From the NCBI GenBank assembly GCA_963669285.2, contig CAXXSI010000022.1, positions 1 through 64,000 on the forward strand: 64,000 nt of DNA. Reading direction: 5' to 3'. Under the pieces are notes generated by a model. That model saw nothing but the letters and a program-made list of their open reading frames with translations. It did no database searches and had not been told where the DNA came from. The position numbers and the translations under genes were made by a program. Positions within the stretch are counted from its first letter, which is position 1; every line of letters starts with the position of its first letter. This document shows positions 8,556 to 17,144 of the stretch, piece after piece. This DNA is from JAWKWH01 sp963669285 (GTDB lineage: Bacteria; Pseudomonadota; Alphaproteobacteria; Rhizobiales; Rhizobiaceae).

Positions 8556-9431
8556 ATGAAACAAGAAAAGATCAAGCCAGCTCTGCGAAGGCGCTATGAG
8601 TTCATTGAGTTCCAGTTGATGTGGGAAGGTGCGGTTGGCCGAAAGCTCTTGCAGCAAAAATTTGAGATTTCGCCTCAGCAATCCACGCTCGATCTCACTG
8701 CCTATCTGGACCTGGCGCCAGAAAACATGGCTTACGACACGAGGCGTCGAACCTATGTGGCCCGATCCGGCTTCACACCTGTGTTTACTCCGGGGGATGC
8801 CTCTGAATATCTCCTTCATTTGGAAATGTACCATCACGGATATCGTGACGCTGATGAAATCTGGCCCGCGCACATCCCGGAAATTGATGCTGTCAACGTC
8901 GCGACACGCAAGGTCGAACCGCAAGTTCTCAAGACCGTTTTGCAGGCCATTAGAGAACGGCGTTGTGTTGAGGTTATGTATGTGTCGCTGAGCTCAGAGT
9001 CAGAGGCACCGAGGAAGCTATTCCCACATGCAATCGCAAGTGACGGGCATCGATGGCATATGCGCGCCTACGACATAGACAAGGGGCGCTACTCAGACTT
9101 TGTGCTTTCGCGCATCGAAACCATTGGAATTCGGGATTGCTCGGATTCCGAAATTCCTGCCGATGAGGAATGGCTGTCAGATGTAGCTCTTTGCCTGCGA
9201 CCTGACCCCACGCTTTCGGATCGAAGGCGAAAACGCCTCGAGCTTGAATACGAGATGGAGAACGGCGAGCTGAGGCTCGAAGTGCGCAAAGCAATGTTGT
9301 TCTACTATTTACGTTCTTTCGGATTCGATCCGTTCGAAATGGTGGATGGAAAAATGAGAAATAAAAGCAGTTTCAATCTGTGTGTCTCAAACCTAGACGA
9401 GGTGGACGAGTGTATTGGGCGGCGAAACTAG
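8556..9431 (+). CDS. WYL-domain transcriptional regulator (CapW/BrxR-like)
   Basis: Protein of 291 residues, start ATG 8556 chosen for the AGGGAGGAAG site directly upstream. Residues 1-70 form a winged-helix-like DNA-binding part (KPALRRRYEFIEFQLMWEGA). Residues 130-200 form the WYL domain with CVEVMYVSL, RKLFPHAIASDGHRWHMRAY and FVLSRIETI, followed by a C-terminal extension ending near DEVDECIGRRN. This layout is that of CapW and BrxR, repressors that sit at the head of CBASS and BREX loci and release on ligand binding. It is transcribed with the cNMP-binding membrane gene (22-bp overlap) and divergently from cyclase-E2, so it likely controls both arms. Confidence 0.8.
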   Translation: MKQEKIKPALRRRYEFIEFQLMWEGAVGRKLLQQKFEISPQQSTLDLTAYLDLAPENMAYDTRRRTYVARSGFTPVFTPGDASEYLLHLEMYHHGYRDADEIWPAHIPEIDAVNVATRKVEPQVLKTVLQAIRERRCVEVMYVSLSSESEAPRKLFPHAIASDGHRWHMRAYDIDKGRYSDFVLSRIETIGIRDCSDSEIPADEEWLSDVALCLRPDPTLSDRRRKRLELEYEMENGELRLEVRKAMLFYYLRSFGFDPFEMVDGKMRNKSSFNLCVSNLDEVDECIGRRN

Positions 9432-10312
9432 CGCGATTTTTCAAACTGGAAAAAGAGGCCCGGCTTCCTGCTAAGTTTTCGGGTTCTGAAGCCGCAGAGC
9501 AAGTCCGAAGCGTGCTTGTAAACAACCCAGCTATTCGGGGAAATGTCGGTCTGGCGAACGAGTTGTTGGAATCCGGTAACGTGGTCTATTTCCGAAAAGG
9601 GGAAACCATAATTAAGCAAGGCGATACGGATAACGAAGTTTTTTTCTTGCTTGCCGGAACGGTAGATGTTGTCTTCAAATCCCAACTTGGATCAAGGCGA
9701 ACGGCGCCCAATCAAATTGGGGAGATGGCAGCGATAAAACTGGGGCAGCCAAGGTCGGCAACCATTGTGGCTGCAACGGATGAAGTTGCAGCACTTCAGC
9801 TTCCTGGTGCTAGTTTCCATCGCATTTGGGAGGCCAACAATGAGTTTCGAAATTTACTCGAGCTCGAAATTGGTTCGCGTTTCAAGGAACGGATTGAAGC
9901 CGGTGAAGTGGCAAAGAGGAACAACTCTTTGTTTTGGTTCACAACATCTTCTGGCTTGGGATTCGTTGGTGGAGTGACCTCTTGGTTCTTTTTAGCGCCT
10001 CAAGATTGGACTGACACTGCCAGAGCTGCTCTTTCAGCAGTGATTGGCCTCGGCCTTTTCCTTTTTGCGCTCCTCCACAATCCCGCATTTTTTTGGAGGC
10101 GTTGCGCTGGGTTGGTGCTATTGGCGATGATCGGTGTGCTCAGCCTAGATCACCTAATCGCTTTCGAAGCCAGCGAAGGATTTGGCAGTTTGTCAATCGA
10201 CGTTCAGTCGAAGGGTACAAGCAAAAGCGGAGCGTCAAGTGTCATCGAGACAATCGGATTCGTTGTGGTTTTCATCGTGTGCGCGGTAATGGACCGGAAT
10301 CAAAACCGTTGA
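9410..10312 (+). CDS. cNMP-binding domain fused to four-helix membrane domain, predicted effector
   Basis: Protein of about 300 residues. A GTG at 9410, 7 bases behind GAGGTGG, is the likely start; GTG 9380 is the longest option. Residues 35-165 are a cyclic-nucleotide-binding domain with the phosphate-binding cassette IGEMAAIKLGQPRSATIVA, keeping the glutamate and arginine that hold ribose and phosphate. Residues 174-195, 204-224, 231-251 and 277-295 are hydrophobic helices. A receptor fused to a membrane domain is the effector logic of Pycsar, where cyclic pyrimidine nucleotides trigger membrane damage. The gene overlaps the WYL stop, so it is co-translated. The ligand (cCMP, cUMP or other) cannot be read from sequence. 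Confidence 0.75.
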   Translation: MYWAAKLARFFKLEKEARLPAKFSGSEAAEQVRSVLVNNPAIRGNVGLANELLESGNVVYFRKGETIIKQGDTDNEVFFLLAGTVDVVFKSQLGSRRTAPNQIGEMAAIKLGQPRSATIVAATDEVAALQLPGASFHRIWEANNEFRNLLELEIGSRFKERIEAGEVAKRNNSLFWFTTSSGLGFVGGVTSWFFLAPQDWTDTARAALSAVIGLGLFLFALLHNPAFFWRRCAGLVLLAMIGVLSLDHLIAFEASEGFGSLSIDVQSKGTSKSGASSVIETIGFVVVFIVCAVMDRNQNR

Positions 10313-10467
10313 AGCCGTGAAGCGCCATCGGTATCCTCGGTAAGCTTAAACACTCCAATTCTGTGATTTGACACTGACCAACAACCTATCTGCGTTAATG
10401 AAAGAACTGAAAACTGTGGAATGTTCTTTGCCATTCCTTGATGATACAGCATTAGAAAATAACTAGA

Positions 10468-10901
10468 ATGGCAGGTTGGCTGGGTTCGCGCATCGAAGTC
10501 CAGGCTAAGCTCAGTTCTACCAATTAGGACTGCTTGTTTGGTGTGATTGCCGCCAAGCTGGATCAAATACCTGGCGATTGTACGATGGAAATTGTGGCAT
10601 CTTGGATCAGTCCCGCGTTGGCGTCACTCAGTACAGTCGTTGCGGCTATATCGAAACTTCCATCAACCAAGGGGCCTTCAAACTCAGTTATAATTTTGGT
10701 TCGATTGCAAATAGGTCGTTTGAAACATACCGGGATTAAACCGAGAGCATTGACGGCGACAAGTATCGCGCCGACCTTGTCCGCCCAATATCTAGAAATT
10801 CTGAGATCGCGGCGAATAGGTATCTATGGGTGAAATACTCCATGGTGGCATTGCTGTCATCATTTCCGTTCTGGGGGTACGCAGCTTCTCAACGTTACTA
10901 G
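10468..10901 (+). pseudogene. Broken Pycsar transmembrane effector (PycTM-like)
   Basis: Reading from ATG 10468 gives MAGWLGSRIEVQAKLSSTN then TAG (10525). The same frame then continues LFGVIAAKLDQI and WISPALASLSTVVAAISKLP, a membrane-type helix. After a frame change near 10.69 kb comes NFGSIANRSFETYRD, a TAA at 10737, then RNSEIAANRYLWVKYSMVA ending at 10901. The order (soluble start, hydrophobic helix, FGSIA block, NSxIAxxxY-hydrophobic tail) resembles PF18967-type PycTM effectors as I know them. It ends 9 bp before the Pycsar cyclase ATG, the expected operon spacing. Two stops and one shift mean it cannot give a full protein. Not called by simple gene finding. Confidence 0.6.
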
Positions 10902-10910
10902 AGGCGTGGC

Positions 10911-11633
10911 ATGAGTATTGATGATGAGATTGCGTCCGATGTAACCAAGATTCGTGACGCGGATTGGAACAAGAGAACAGGCGCGAAGGTTCCTGGTCCT
11001 GAAGATATCACCTTGAGTAACGGTGCTGTGGAGATCGACGCAACGTACCTCTACTCTGACATGGCACACTCCTCACGTATGGCTAAGTCTCTCGATAGGC
11101 GGGTCACCGCAAAAATCTTGAAATCCTATCTGGCTGTATCTTCGCGTCTGGTTCGGCACTTCGGAGGGCGCGTTATGAGCTTTGACGGAGATAGGGTGAT
11201 GGGCGCATTCATGGGCGATGCCAAAAATACTTCGGCTGTTCGGTGTTCCTTTGCGATAGCCTATGCTGTGACGCAACTGATCCGACCAAAATTTGAAGCA
11301 AAGTACGATACGATAAAGAATGCATCTTTTACGATCCATCATGCGACTGGAATAGATCAAGGGACGGTTTTTCTGGTTAGAGGTGGAGTTTATGGCAGCA
11401 ACGAATTGATATCTATTGGAAGAGCCCCAAATCTTGCCGCAAAACTCAGCGACCTACGTGAAGGAGACTACACAACTTTTGTCACCAAGAGCGTGTATGA
11501 CAAATCCAACAAATCCACTAAGGAACGTCTAGACGGTTCAATGGGAATCTGGGGAGCCCGCACATGGAAGTATTGCGGTGAGCCCATTTCAATATACCGT
11601 TCCAGCTACTGGCGTAAGCCTGCGTCAAACTAG
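10911..11633 (+). CDS. pycC: Pycsar-type class III nucleotide cyclase
   Basis: Single-domain cyclase of 240 residues, the size of PycC proteins that make cCMP or cUMP after phage infection. Metal aspartates are D50 (TYLYSDMAHSS) and D94 (MSFDGDRVMGAFMGD). The Pycsar-specific stretch GDAKNTSAVRCSFAIAYAV follows, then HHATGIDQG and SIGRAPNLAAKLSDL with the transition-state asparagine/arginine region. These blocks are diagnostic of the Pycsar clade rather than of sensory adenylate cyclases. All catalytic positions look intact although the adjoining effector is broken. It may therefore feed its signal to the neighbouring cNMP-binding membrane protein; that is inference. Confidence 0.85.
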   Translation: MSIDDEIASDVTKIRDADWNKRTGAKVPGPEDITLSNGAVEIDATYLYSDMAHSSRMAKSLDRRVTAKILKSYLAVSSRLVRHFGGRVMSFDGDRVMGAFMGDAKNTSAVRCSFAIAYAVTQLIRPKFEAKYDTIKNASFTIHHATGIDQGTVFLVRGGVYGSNELISIGRAPNLAAKLSDLREGDYTTFVTKSVYDKSNKSTKERLDGSMGIWGARTWKYCGEPISIYRSSYWRKPASN

Positions 11634-11876
11634 TGCAATCAGATTTCTGAGGCTTTAGTGGCCGACCTTTCTCACTACTGGTTGTTGTCAACCTACTCTG
11701 CGCAAATGCGGTAAGAGTTCACTTGGTCGGCAGACTACGTGTTCATCTGGACCGAAAAACTATGCTCGCGGGGAGTGTCCGGTCAGACGAGCGGCACTGC
11801 AGTATCTTGAAGGCTATTCGAAGGTCCGGTTTGGGCCGGCAGCGCACCAATTTGGTTTTGATGACTCTGCGCCCAC

Positions 11877-13367
11877 CTAAAAACGCGTATCAAATTTCTT
11901 GACCTGCCATGTGCCATTACCTTCGTTCATAGTAGCGCATACGATTTTCTTACCATTGGTGCGTACGTTTACGAGCCCGTACACCTGTCCAGCTACAACG
12001 TAGGTTCGCCCCAATTGTCGCTGTTTTTTCTTTTTGTTCAGCGCCCCCGGCTTAGTTTCAGAAAAATGAACTACGCTCTCTTTGAAGAGCTTTCCAGATA
12101 CAGTCTTGGTTGAACCATTAGATTGCGCAACCTGAAGCTTGTTTGGCACTCCCAAGCTAACCGAGCGGGCTAGCTCCGTTGAATAAACTAGCGGGGTTTG
12201 GATTTGATCGTCCTTTATTGTCAAGTATCCGGTAACGCCGCTCGCACCGACAATACTCGGTCTTGGGTGATCGTGGCCTTCGGCATCACCTGATGAGATG
12301 ACTGTAGCGCTCGGGTTAACTCTCGAAAGGAACTCCAATGATACATCATCGCTTCCGTGGTGGCAGGCTTTCGACACATCGGCCATAAATACTTTTTCGT
12401 CGTCCTCATAAGCTTTCAACAACGCATGCTGACTACGTTGATTCAAATCACCGGTGAGCAGAATTCGGGCGGATCCGTAATCCAGCCTCAAAGTAATGCT
12501 GTGCCCGTTTGTGTTTTGGGAGTTCCCACCTGCTAGTCGCTCCAACCCAGGTCCGGATGAGGTGCTCTGCTCAACTGGACCAAGAATGTGAAACTTCAGA
12601 TTTGTCTCATTTAACTCATCCAACCCTCCAGATTTATCACTAAGGCGTTCAAAAAGGGTGTTCCCGCCGTCTTGTCGATCCGTGGCGATCAGTTTTGAAA
12701 TGAATTTTGCCCACATCCCCTGCAGTCTCGGATTGGCTGTCGACTTGATCTGTTGAACCGCTGCTGATCTCGTTGTTAGGAGATCGGTGAAGTATGTCTT
12801 TGAGCCGTTTTTTGTGGTCCCTCCCAAGAATCGACTCTTGCTTGGTGTGCTCCACCAAGACAAGCCAGCGTGATAAAATCGTTGCACTGAAACGCTCTGG
12901 CAATCGAGTTCGTCTTCTTGTTTGACATCGAGAAGATCGTCGAGACCACCGTAATGATCCAAATCATTGTGAGATGCGATCATCGCATCCAAATTGATGG
13001 CGTCCTTACCGTAGTCTTCAAAGAATTTCCAATCCACAAAGTCCGCGGCGCTTTTCCCTGTGTTCTGAGAACGTCGTGGATAGCCGCCATCAACAAGGAT
13101 GTGTTTCCGCTCTGGCGTGACAATCAAAATGCCATCACCCTGACCTACGTCTATGAAATAGACTTCAAGCAGTGCTTTGCCCTTTAAGGCGTCATTATCG
13201 ACCCAGAATTTTCGATTGCGGCCCCTGGCGCGAACTTTAGTTCTGGGTGCAGAACTATCAATGACTTCTACTCTGTCACCCCAGAGAAGATGAGCCGCTA
13301 CCTTGTTTCCGGTTTTTGTGGTGTACCCTTTGGCTTCATACCAGCCTATGTATTTCCAAGCAGCCAT
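11877..13367 (-). CDS. SH3-like domain plus ComEC-type metallo-beta-lactamase-fold protein
   Basis: Protein of 496 residues; ATG 13367 is chosen for GGGAGGA upstream. Residues 1-60 form a small SH3-like domain (GNKVAAHLLWGDRVEVID). The MBL domain starts at YFIDVGQGDGILIV and has the metal motif ASHNDLDHYGGLDD plus a downstream ACHHGSDDVSLEFL, the ComEC/Rec2 C-terminal pattern. It is soluble, with no membrane helices, so it is not a DNA channel. A nuclease or phosphodiesterase role is possible from the fold. It is the last gene of a run with a TraD-like ATPase and a serine recombinase, separated from the ATPase by 104 AT-rich bases that may hold its own promoter. Confidence 0.75.
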   Translation of the reverse strand: MAAWKYIGWYEAKGYTTKTGNKVAAHLLWGDRVEVIDSSAPRTKVRARGRNRKFWVDNDALKGKALLEVYFIDVGQGDGILIVTPERKHILVDGGYPRRSQNTGKSAADFVDWKFFEDYGKDAINLDAMIASHNDLDHYGGLDDLLDVKQEDELDCQSVSVQRFYHAGLSWWSTPSKSRFLGGTTKNGSKTYFTDLLTTRSAAVQQIKSTANPRLQGMWAKFISKLIATDRQDGGNTLFERLSDKSGGLDELNETNLKFHILGPVEQSTSSGPGLERLAGGNSQNTNGHSITLRLDYGSARILLTGDLNQRSQHALLKAYEDDEKVFMADVSKACHHGSDDVSLEFLSRVNPSATVISSGDAEGHDHPRPSIVGASGVTGYLTIKDDQIQTPLVYSTELARSVSLGVPNKLQVAQSNGSTKTVSGKLFKESVVHFSETKPGALNKKKKQRQLGRTYVVAGQVYGLVNVRTNGKKIVCATMNEGNGTWQVKKFDTRF

Positions 13368-13471
13368 ATATATTCCTCCCTCACAACAATCCCCCAAGTA
13401 GACCTTGTCAAAATACTCGAGTCAATTTATATGATCTGCAAACAATCGATTGGATATGTTATTTTGGAGAG

Positions 13472-14716
13472 CTATTCATAGCTTATTTGATCAGTGTATT
13501 TTCTGTCCTGTAACTTTCCCGAATTTGAAACACAGGAACAACGCTGAGTGCGGATTTCCAAATTTGATATCGCTGAAAACGGCTTGCTCTGCTCACCACT
13601 GATCATCTGCTTGATGAACATCTCGTAGTTTGCGAGGTTCACAAGATCCCGCGGCTGCGGCACGTCAGCACCAAATTGCTTGGCCAATATGGTCGCGTCC
13701 GTTGCTCCAACCCGGAAGGAAATCAGCGTTCCCACATTTCCGAGCAGCGCCTCAAGAACTTGTGGGCTCAGCCGAGAGGTGTGCTGGCACGCGAACACCA
13801 GTCCCAGCCCATATTTCCGCACCTCTGACGGCATCTCAGCCAGTGCACCAGACGTGATCGATTGGAATTCATCCAAATAGGCAAAATAGATTCTCCGCTG
13901 CGCTTCCGGTTGATCCTCACGGCTATACGCAGCATGGGCGAGCTTTGAGACAATGAGACCTCCAATGAGGTTTGCGTTGTCTGCTCCCAAGCGTCCCTTG
14001 GACAGGTTGACGATAAGCGGTTTGCCTTCGTCCATGATTTTGCGGAACCGCAGCGGTTGCTCTGGGTCGCATACCGCTTTGCGCACCACCGGGTGTGCGA
14101 GGAATGCGCCAAGTTTATTGGCAATCGGCGCAACACCATCCACGGCGTTCTTGAAATTCATGGCCGGATATTCGGAGGTCCAGAACCGCTTCACTTGCGG
14201 ATCTTCGACATCTGCGAGCACTTGAAACCGAAAGCCCTTGTTGAGAAACAGCGGCATGATGTCTTGGAGTGTTGAGCCTGGGCGTTCCAGCAATGCAAGC
14301 ACCGAATACCGGAGCAGGTGTTCCATCCTCGCACCCCATGCGTCTGCCCACTGATGCTTGAGTGTGTCGATGAAACTCGATGCTATGACCGGACGGTGTT
14401 TAACGTTGGCGTAGGTGAGGGGATTGTACCCATAGGGACAATCCGGATCGGCGACATCCCAATAGATATGATCCGATGCGAGTTTTCTTGTCATAGCCTT
14501 TGCCAGATCGCCGTGTTGGTCAATAAGGCAAAAGCCAACACCTTGCGCGTCGTTTTGCTGCATCATCCGCGCCAAGAGGCTCGACTTGCCCGTCCCGGTC
14601 TGCCCAATGATCAAAGCATGTTGGAGCAGGTCTTCTTGGCGAATTCCGAACGTGCGCTGAGGGTGCCGTCCCCGAGTTTGGCCGATTTTTGTGATGAGGT
14701 CGCTAGCGCTCCTCAT
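13472..14716 (-). CDS. TraD/VirD4-like type IV DNA-binding-domain ATPase
   Basis: Protein of 414 residues from ATG 14716, overlapping the recombinase stop by 14 bp. Walker A is ALIIGQTGTGKSSLLARMM near residue 40, Walker B is YFAYLDEFQSITSG near residue 290, and QHTSRLSP follows in the sensor region. These match the TraD-type DNA-binding ATPases that drive DNA in conjugation, here without N-terminal membrane helices. The tight coupling to a recombinase gene suggests they act together on DNA. It is distinct from the larger TraG-like ATPase at 21.4-23.2 kb. Confidence 0.8.
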   Translation of the reverse strand: MRSASDLITKIGQTRGRHPQRTFGIRQEDLLQHALIIGQTGTGKSSLLARMMQQNDAQGVGFCLIDQHGDLAKAMTRKLASDHIYWDVADPDCPYGYNPLTYANVKHRPVIASSFIDTLKHQWADAWGARMEHLLRYSVLALLERPGSTLQDIMPLFLNKGFRFQVLADVEDPQVKRFWTSEYPAMNFKNAVDGVAPIANKLGAFLAHPVVRKAVCDPEQPLRFRKIMDEGKPLIVNLSKGRLGADNANLIGGLIVSKLAHAAYSREDQPEAQRRIYFAYLDEFQSITSGALAEMPSEVRKYGLGLVFACQHTSRLSPQVLEALLGNVGTLISFRVGATDATILAKQFGADVPQPRDLVNLANYEMFIKQMISGEQSKPFSAISNLEIRTQRCSCVSNSGKLQDRKYTDQISYE

Positions 14717-16289
14717 GGTCCGTGTAGTGGTTAGAAGTTCGCGCGGATGCTGTTTCTGCCTGAGCTCCTGTGAACAGTTCAAGAGCTCGAGTGGCTTCTG
14801 AAGAGGTCAGCTGTTCAATCTGCTTTTCAACAAGCGCGGTGTTGGTTCGAGAAGTGGTATGATGAGGGGGACCCGCGAGTACACCGAGCGTGTCATTGGC
14901 TGCTGCAAGCCAGTTTGATGGCTCCAAATATACATTTCTTCCACTCACCGTCCGGTTCGAGGTGAAGAATTCAACAATCTCGCGTTTTCGGTGTGGTTTG
15001 ACGAAATCGTAGCTAGCTACAAGGGATTTGTAGAGTTCGAGTAATTGTCGAACTTTGTCTGGCGTATGCTCGGATTTCTGTATTTTGTCCCGTTCTTCCT
15101 CCAGCTTCTTTCGTTTGAGCAAAATGCTTCGTTTGCGCTTGTTGAAGCCATCGTGATCGATAATTCCATTTATCGCCGCATCTTCGAGCTTGGTGAGCCG
15201 CACGTCGGTCTGGCCCAGTTGAAGCGTAATGGATTTCAGGTTTGTGTCGCACGAGCGTTGTGCGAACCAACGCTCCAACTCCGCGCAGAGCGCTGAAACA
15301 TATTCTTTTGGAAATGTCAGCTTCGCGAGTAATCCGCGAACGCCGGACTCGATCTTCTCCTCACGGACCGTCTTGGTTTCGCAACTGGCAGTATGGCATC
15401 GATAGTACACGTGCCCCTTTTGTCGCTCGGGTATCATCGTTGTGTTGCATAAGCCGCATCGAAACAGGCCGCGATATGTGTGCTTGTGCCTTGTAACTAT
15501 TTTTGCGTATTTGCCTGAGCGGACGGCTTGAATTGCTTCAAACGTCGCAGCTGAGATTAGAGGCTCATGCTTCCCGGGAAACGTCTCACCGGTTGTTCTG
15601 ATGAGCATGACGCCGCAGTAGAATGGATTTGACAATACGGCTGCTAGGCCGGTGCGCGTTAGTGGCCTTCCATTGCGATTTCGTAGCCCGCGTGCTGTCA
15701 TTTTTTCAAGAAGTGAACAGTACGAATATTGCCCGCTCGCGTAGAGCTCCAGCGCTTCTTTGATCAAAGGTGCGCGCTTTGGGTCGTGTGATTTGAGCGT
15801 GCCTCCTCCATTGTCGAGATACCCAATCGGCGCATTGAATGGATAGAGGCCTTGTTTCAGGCGTCCATAGAGTCCCTTGTATGCTTCTTCTCGAAGATTG
15901 CGGATGTAATCGGCGGCAATGACGGCCTGAATATCAGCGGACAGACGTCCGCCCCGTGATCGGAAATCCAATGTCTCTGACACGATGTGAATGTCTATTC
16001 CCTCATCAGATAACTCTCCAATATGTGCCCAGTCGCCAAGGTTGCGCGCCGACCGGTCAACTTTGTGTATGACCACTCCTTCGGCTTTTCGTTGTTTGAG
16101 CAGCTTCATCATTCGGGCAAACACTGGTCTACCCGACTTTGCAGCCGTTCTAGTTTCCTCGAACCAGTTGATGATGCGGATATCTTTTCGCTCCGCGTAG
16201 CGTGTCATTTCATCTTTCTGCGCTTCTAGCGAAACACCTTTCCCCTGCTTCGGGTCAGATATGCGGATGTAGCCGTAGCAGTGTTTCAT
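14703..16289 (-). CDS. Large serine recombinase
   Basis: Protein of 528 residues. The N-terminal resolvase domain (1-150) has the nucleophile in YGYIRISDPKQGKG (S12) and the arginine region VIHKVDRSARNLGD. It is followed by the recombinase domain (APIGYLDNGGG), a Zn-ribbon (FRCGLCNTTMIPER and YYRCHTASC), a coiled-coil and a C-terminal tail. That is the complete layout of serine integrases. The element already has a tyrosine integrase, so this one may work on an internal site or be a relic of a nested element. The ATG overlaps the stop of a 53-residue gene (ATGA). Confidence 0.9.
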   Translation of the reverse strand: MKHCYGYIRISDPKQGKGVSLEAQKDEMTRYAERKDIRIINWFEETRTAAKSGRPVFARMMKLLKQRKAEGVVIHKVDRSARNLGDWAHIGELSDEGIDIHIVSETLDFRSRGGRLSADIQAVIAADYIRNLREEAYKGLYGRLKQGLYPFNAPIGYLDNGGGTLKSHDPKRAPLIKEALELYASGQYSYCSLLEKMTARGLRNRNGRPLTRTGLAAVLSNPFYCGVMLIRTTGETFPGKHEPLISAATFEAIQAVRSGKYAKIVTRHKHTYRGLFRCGLCNTTMIPERQKGHVYYRCHTASCETKTVREEKIESGVRGLLAKLTFPKEYVSALCAELERWFAQRSCDTNLKSITLQLGQTDVRLTKLEDAAINGIIDHDGFNKRKRSILLKRKKLEEERDKIQKSEHTPDKVRQLLELYKSLVASYDFVKPHRKREIVEFFTSNRTVSGRNVYLEPSNWLAAANDTLGVLAGPPHHTTSRTNTALVEKQIEQLTSSEATRALELFTGAQAETASARTSNHYTDHEER

Positions 16290-16447
16290 ACGTGATTGGG
16301 GTTATCCTCAGATTCTATCAAATCTTCAGAATCTGGCGAATCCGGTTTCTCCGCCCATGGCCAGGAACCGTCTTCTTCCATGTCCTCATAAATACGTTTG
16401 CAGAGCGCCAGGTAGCGCTCTAGTTCTGGTGGTAATTCGTTTGTCAT
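16286..16447 (-). CDS. Small acidic protein preceding serine recombinase
   Basis: A 53-residue protein (MTNELPPELERYLALCKRIY...) from ATG 16447, acidic and mostly helical, ending in DLIESEDNPNHV. Its stop overlaps the recombinase start, so translation is coupled. I do not recognise the family. Small acidic partners of recombinases can act as directionality or DNA-mimic factors, but nothing in the sequence proves this. Confidence 0.5.
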   Translation of the reverse strand: MTNELPPELERYLALCKRIYEDMEEDGSWPWAEKPDSPDSEDLIESEDNPNHV

Positions 16448-16580
16448 GACAGCAATGATATCGTCCGCCACCGTCGCCGGTAGACCCATCAATGTGCTGC
16501 CACCGCACATTTGGGGGTCTTGTTTGTATGTGCACAAACGATAGGCTTTTCACAACAAAATGCGCCGATAGGTGACAGAG

Positions 16581-16667
16581 ATAACCACCAGTTCGGTCTT
16601 CGGGTCTGTGGAGGGGTTCCACCCCTCCACGAGCACCACCACGAAAGACCGAGCCGGTGGCTTTATC
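16581..16667. repeat. Large imperfect inverted repeat between divergent genes
   Basis: Nested palindrome. Inner stem GTGGAGGGGT/ACCCCTCCAC (10 bp, loop TCC), middle stem TCGGTCTT at 16593-16600 with AAGACCGA at 16645-16652, and outer imperfect arms GATAACCACC/GGTGGCTTTATC. It lies between the recombinase operon and the XRE gene, where an origin, recombination site or shared operator is plausible. Confidence 0.6.
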
Positions 16668-16726
16668 ATCACATGATCAAAATTTTAGATTTCTCTTATG
16701 CAATGTGCGCAGACTACACATTTATG

Positions 16727-16758
16727 GGTCTACTGCCGCCATTGGTAGACGAGTAGAC
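16727..16758. promoter_or_regulatory. Candidate XRE operator (GTCTAC/GTAGAC repeats)
   Basis: GTCTAC at 16728-16733 is followed by its inverse GTAGAC at 16745-16750 and again at 16753-16758. The cluster ends 35 bp before the XRE gene. Repressors of this class often bind repeated half-sites over their own promoter. Confidence 0.4.
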
Positions 16759-16793
16759 TCGCGAAGTTCTTTAGCAAATAAGCACATTTTCAT

Positions 16794-17144
16794 ATGTCAC
16801 ATATGTTCGCGCATGATCTGAAAACAGCGCGTAAGAAGTCAGGTCTCACGCAGAAAGACTGCGCCCATTTACTCGCTACCCAGCACACCAAGATTGCGAG
16901 GGTTGAAAACGGCAAATTCATGCCGTCAGCATACGACGTCGCTTTGCTTTCGCTTATCTACGGTCGGTCATACGACACTCTGTGCAGGACCGTCTTTGAT
17001 AATGCAGCAAGCGATATTCGAGGCCGGATGGTTACACTGCCGACGCCACCATCAAGCTGGGTGGTCCGGTTCAACAGAACTAACACACTCGACAATCTCG
17101 ACGCTCGATTGAAAGCACTAATCAAGGAGGCCTATGGAGCTTAG
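16794..17144 (+). CDS. XRE-family helix-turn-helix regulator
   Basis: Protein of 116 residues. Residues 7-60 form a Cro/C1 helix-turn-helix (LKTARKKSGLTQKDCAHLLATQ, then IARVENGKFMPSAYDV). No clear ribosome site separates ATG 16794 from ATG 16803. The stop overlaps the next gene by 11 bp, so regulator and RNase H-like protein form one operon. It is divergent from the recombinase operon and is likely to govern it. Confidence 0.85.
   Translation: MSHMFAHDLKTARKKSGLTQKDCAHLLATQHTKIARVENGKFMPSAYDVALLSLIYGRSYDTLCRTVFDNAASDIRGRMVTLPTPPSSWVVRFNRTNTLDNLDARLKALIKEAYGA

Noticed and set aside
11877..13367. DNA-uptake ComEC channel
   Set aside because: Only the MBL-type domain is present; the membrane channel part is missing.
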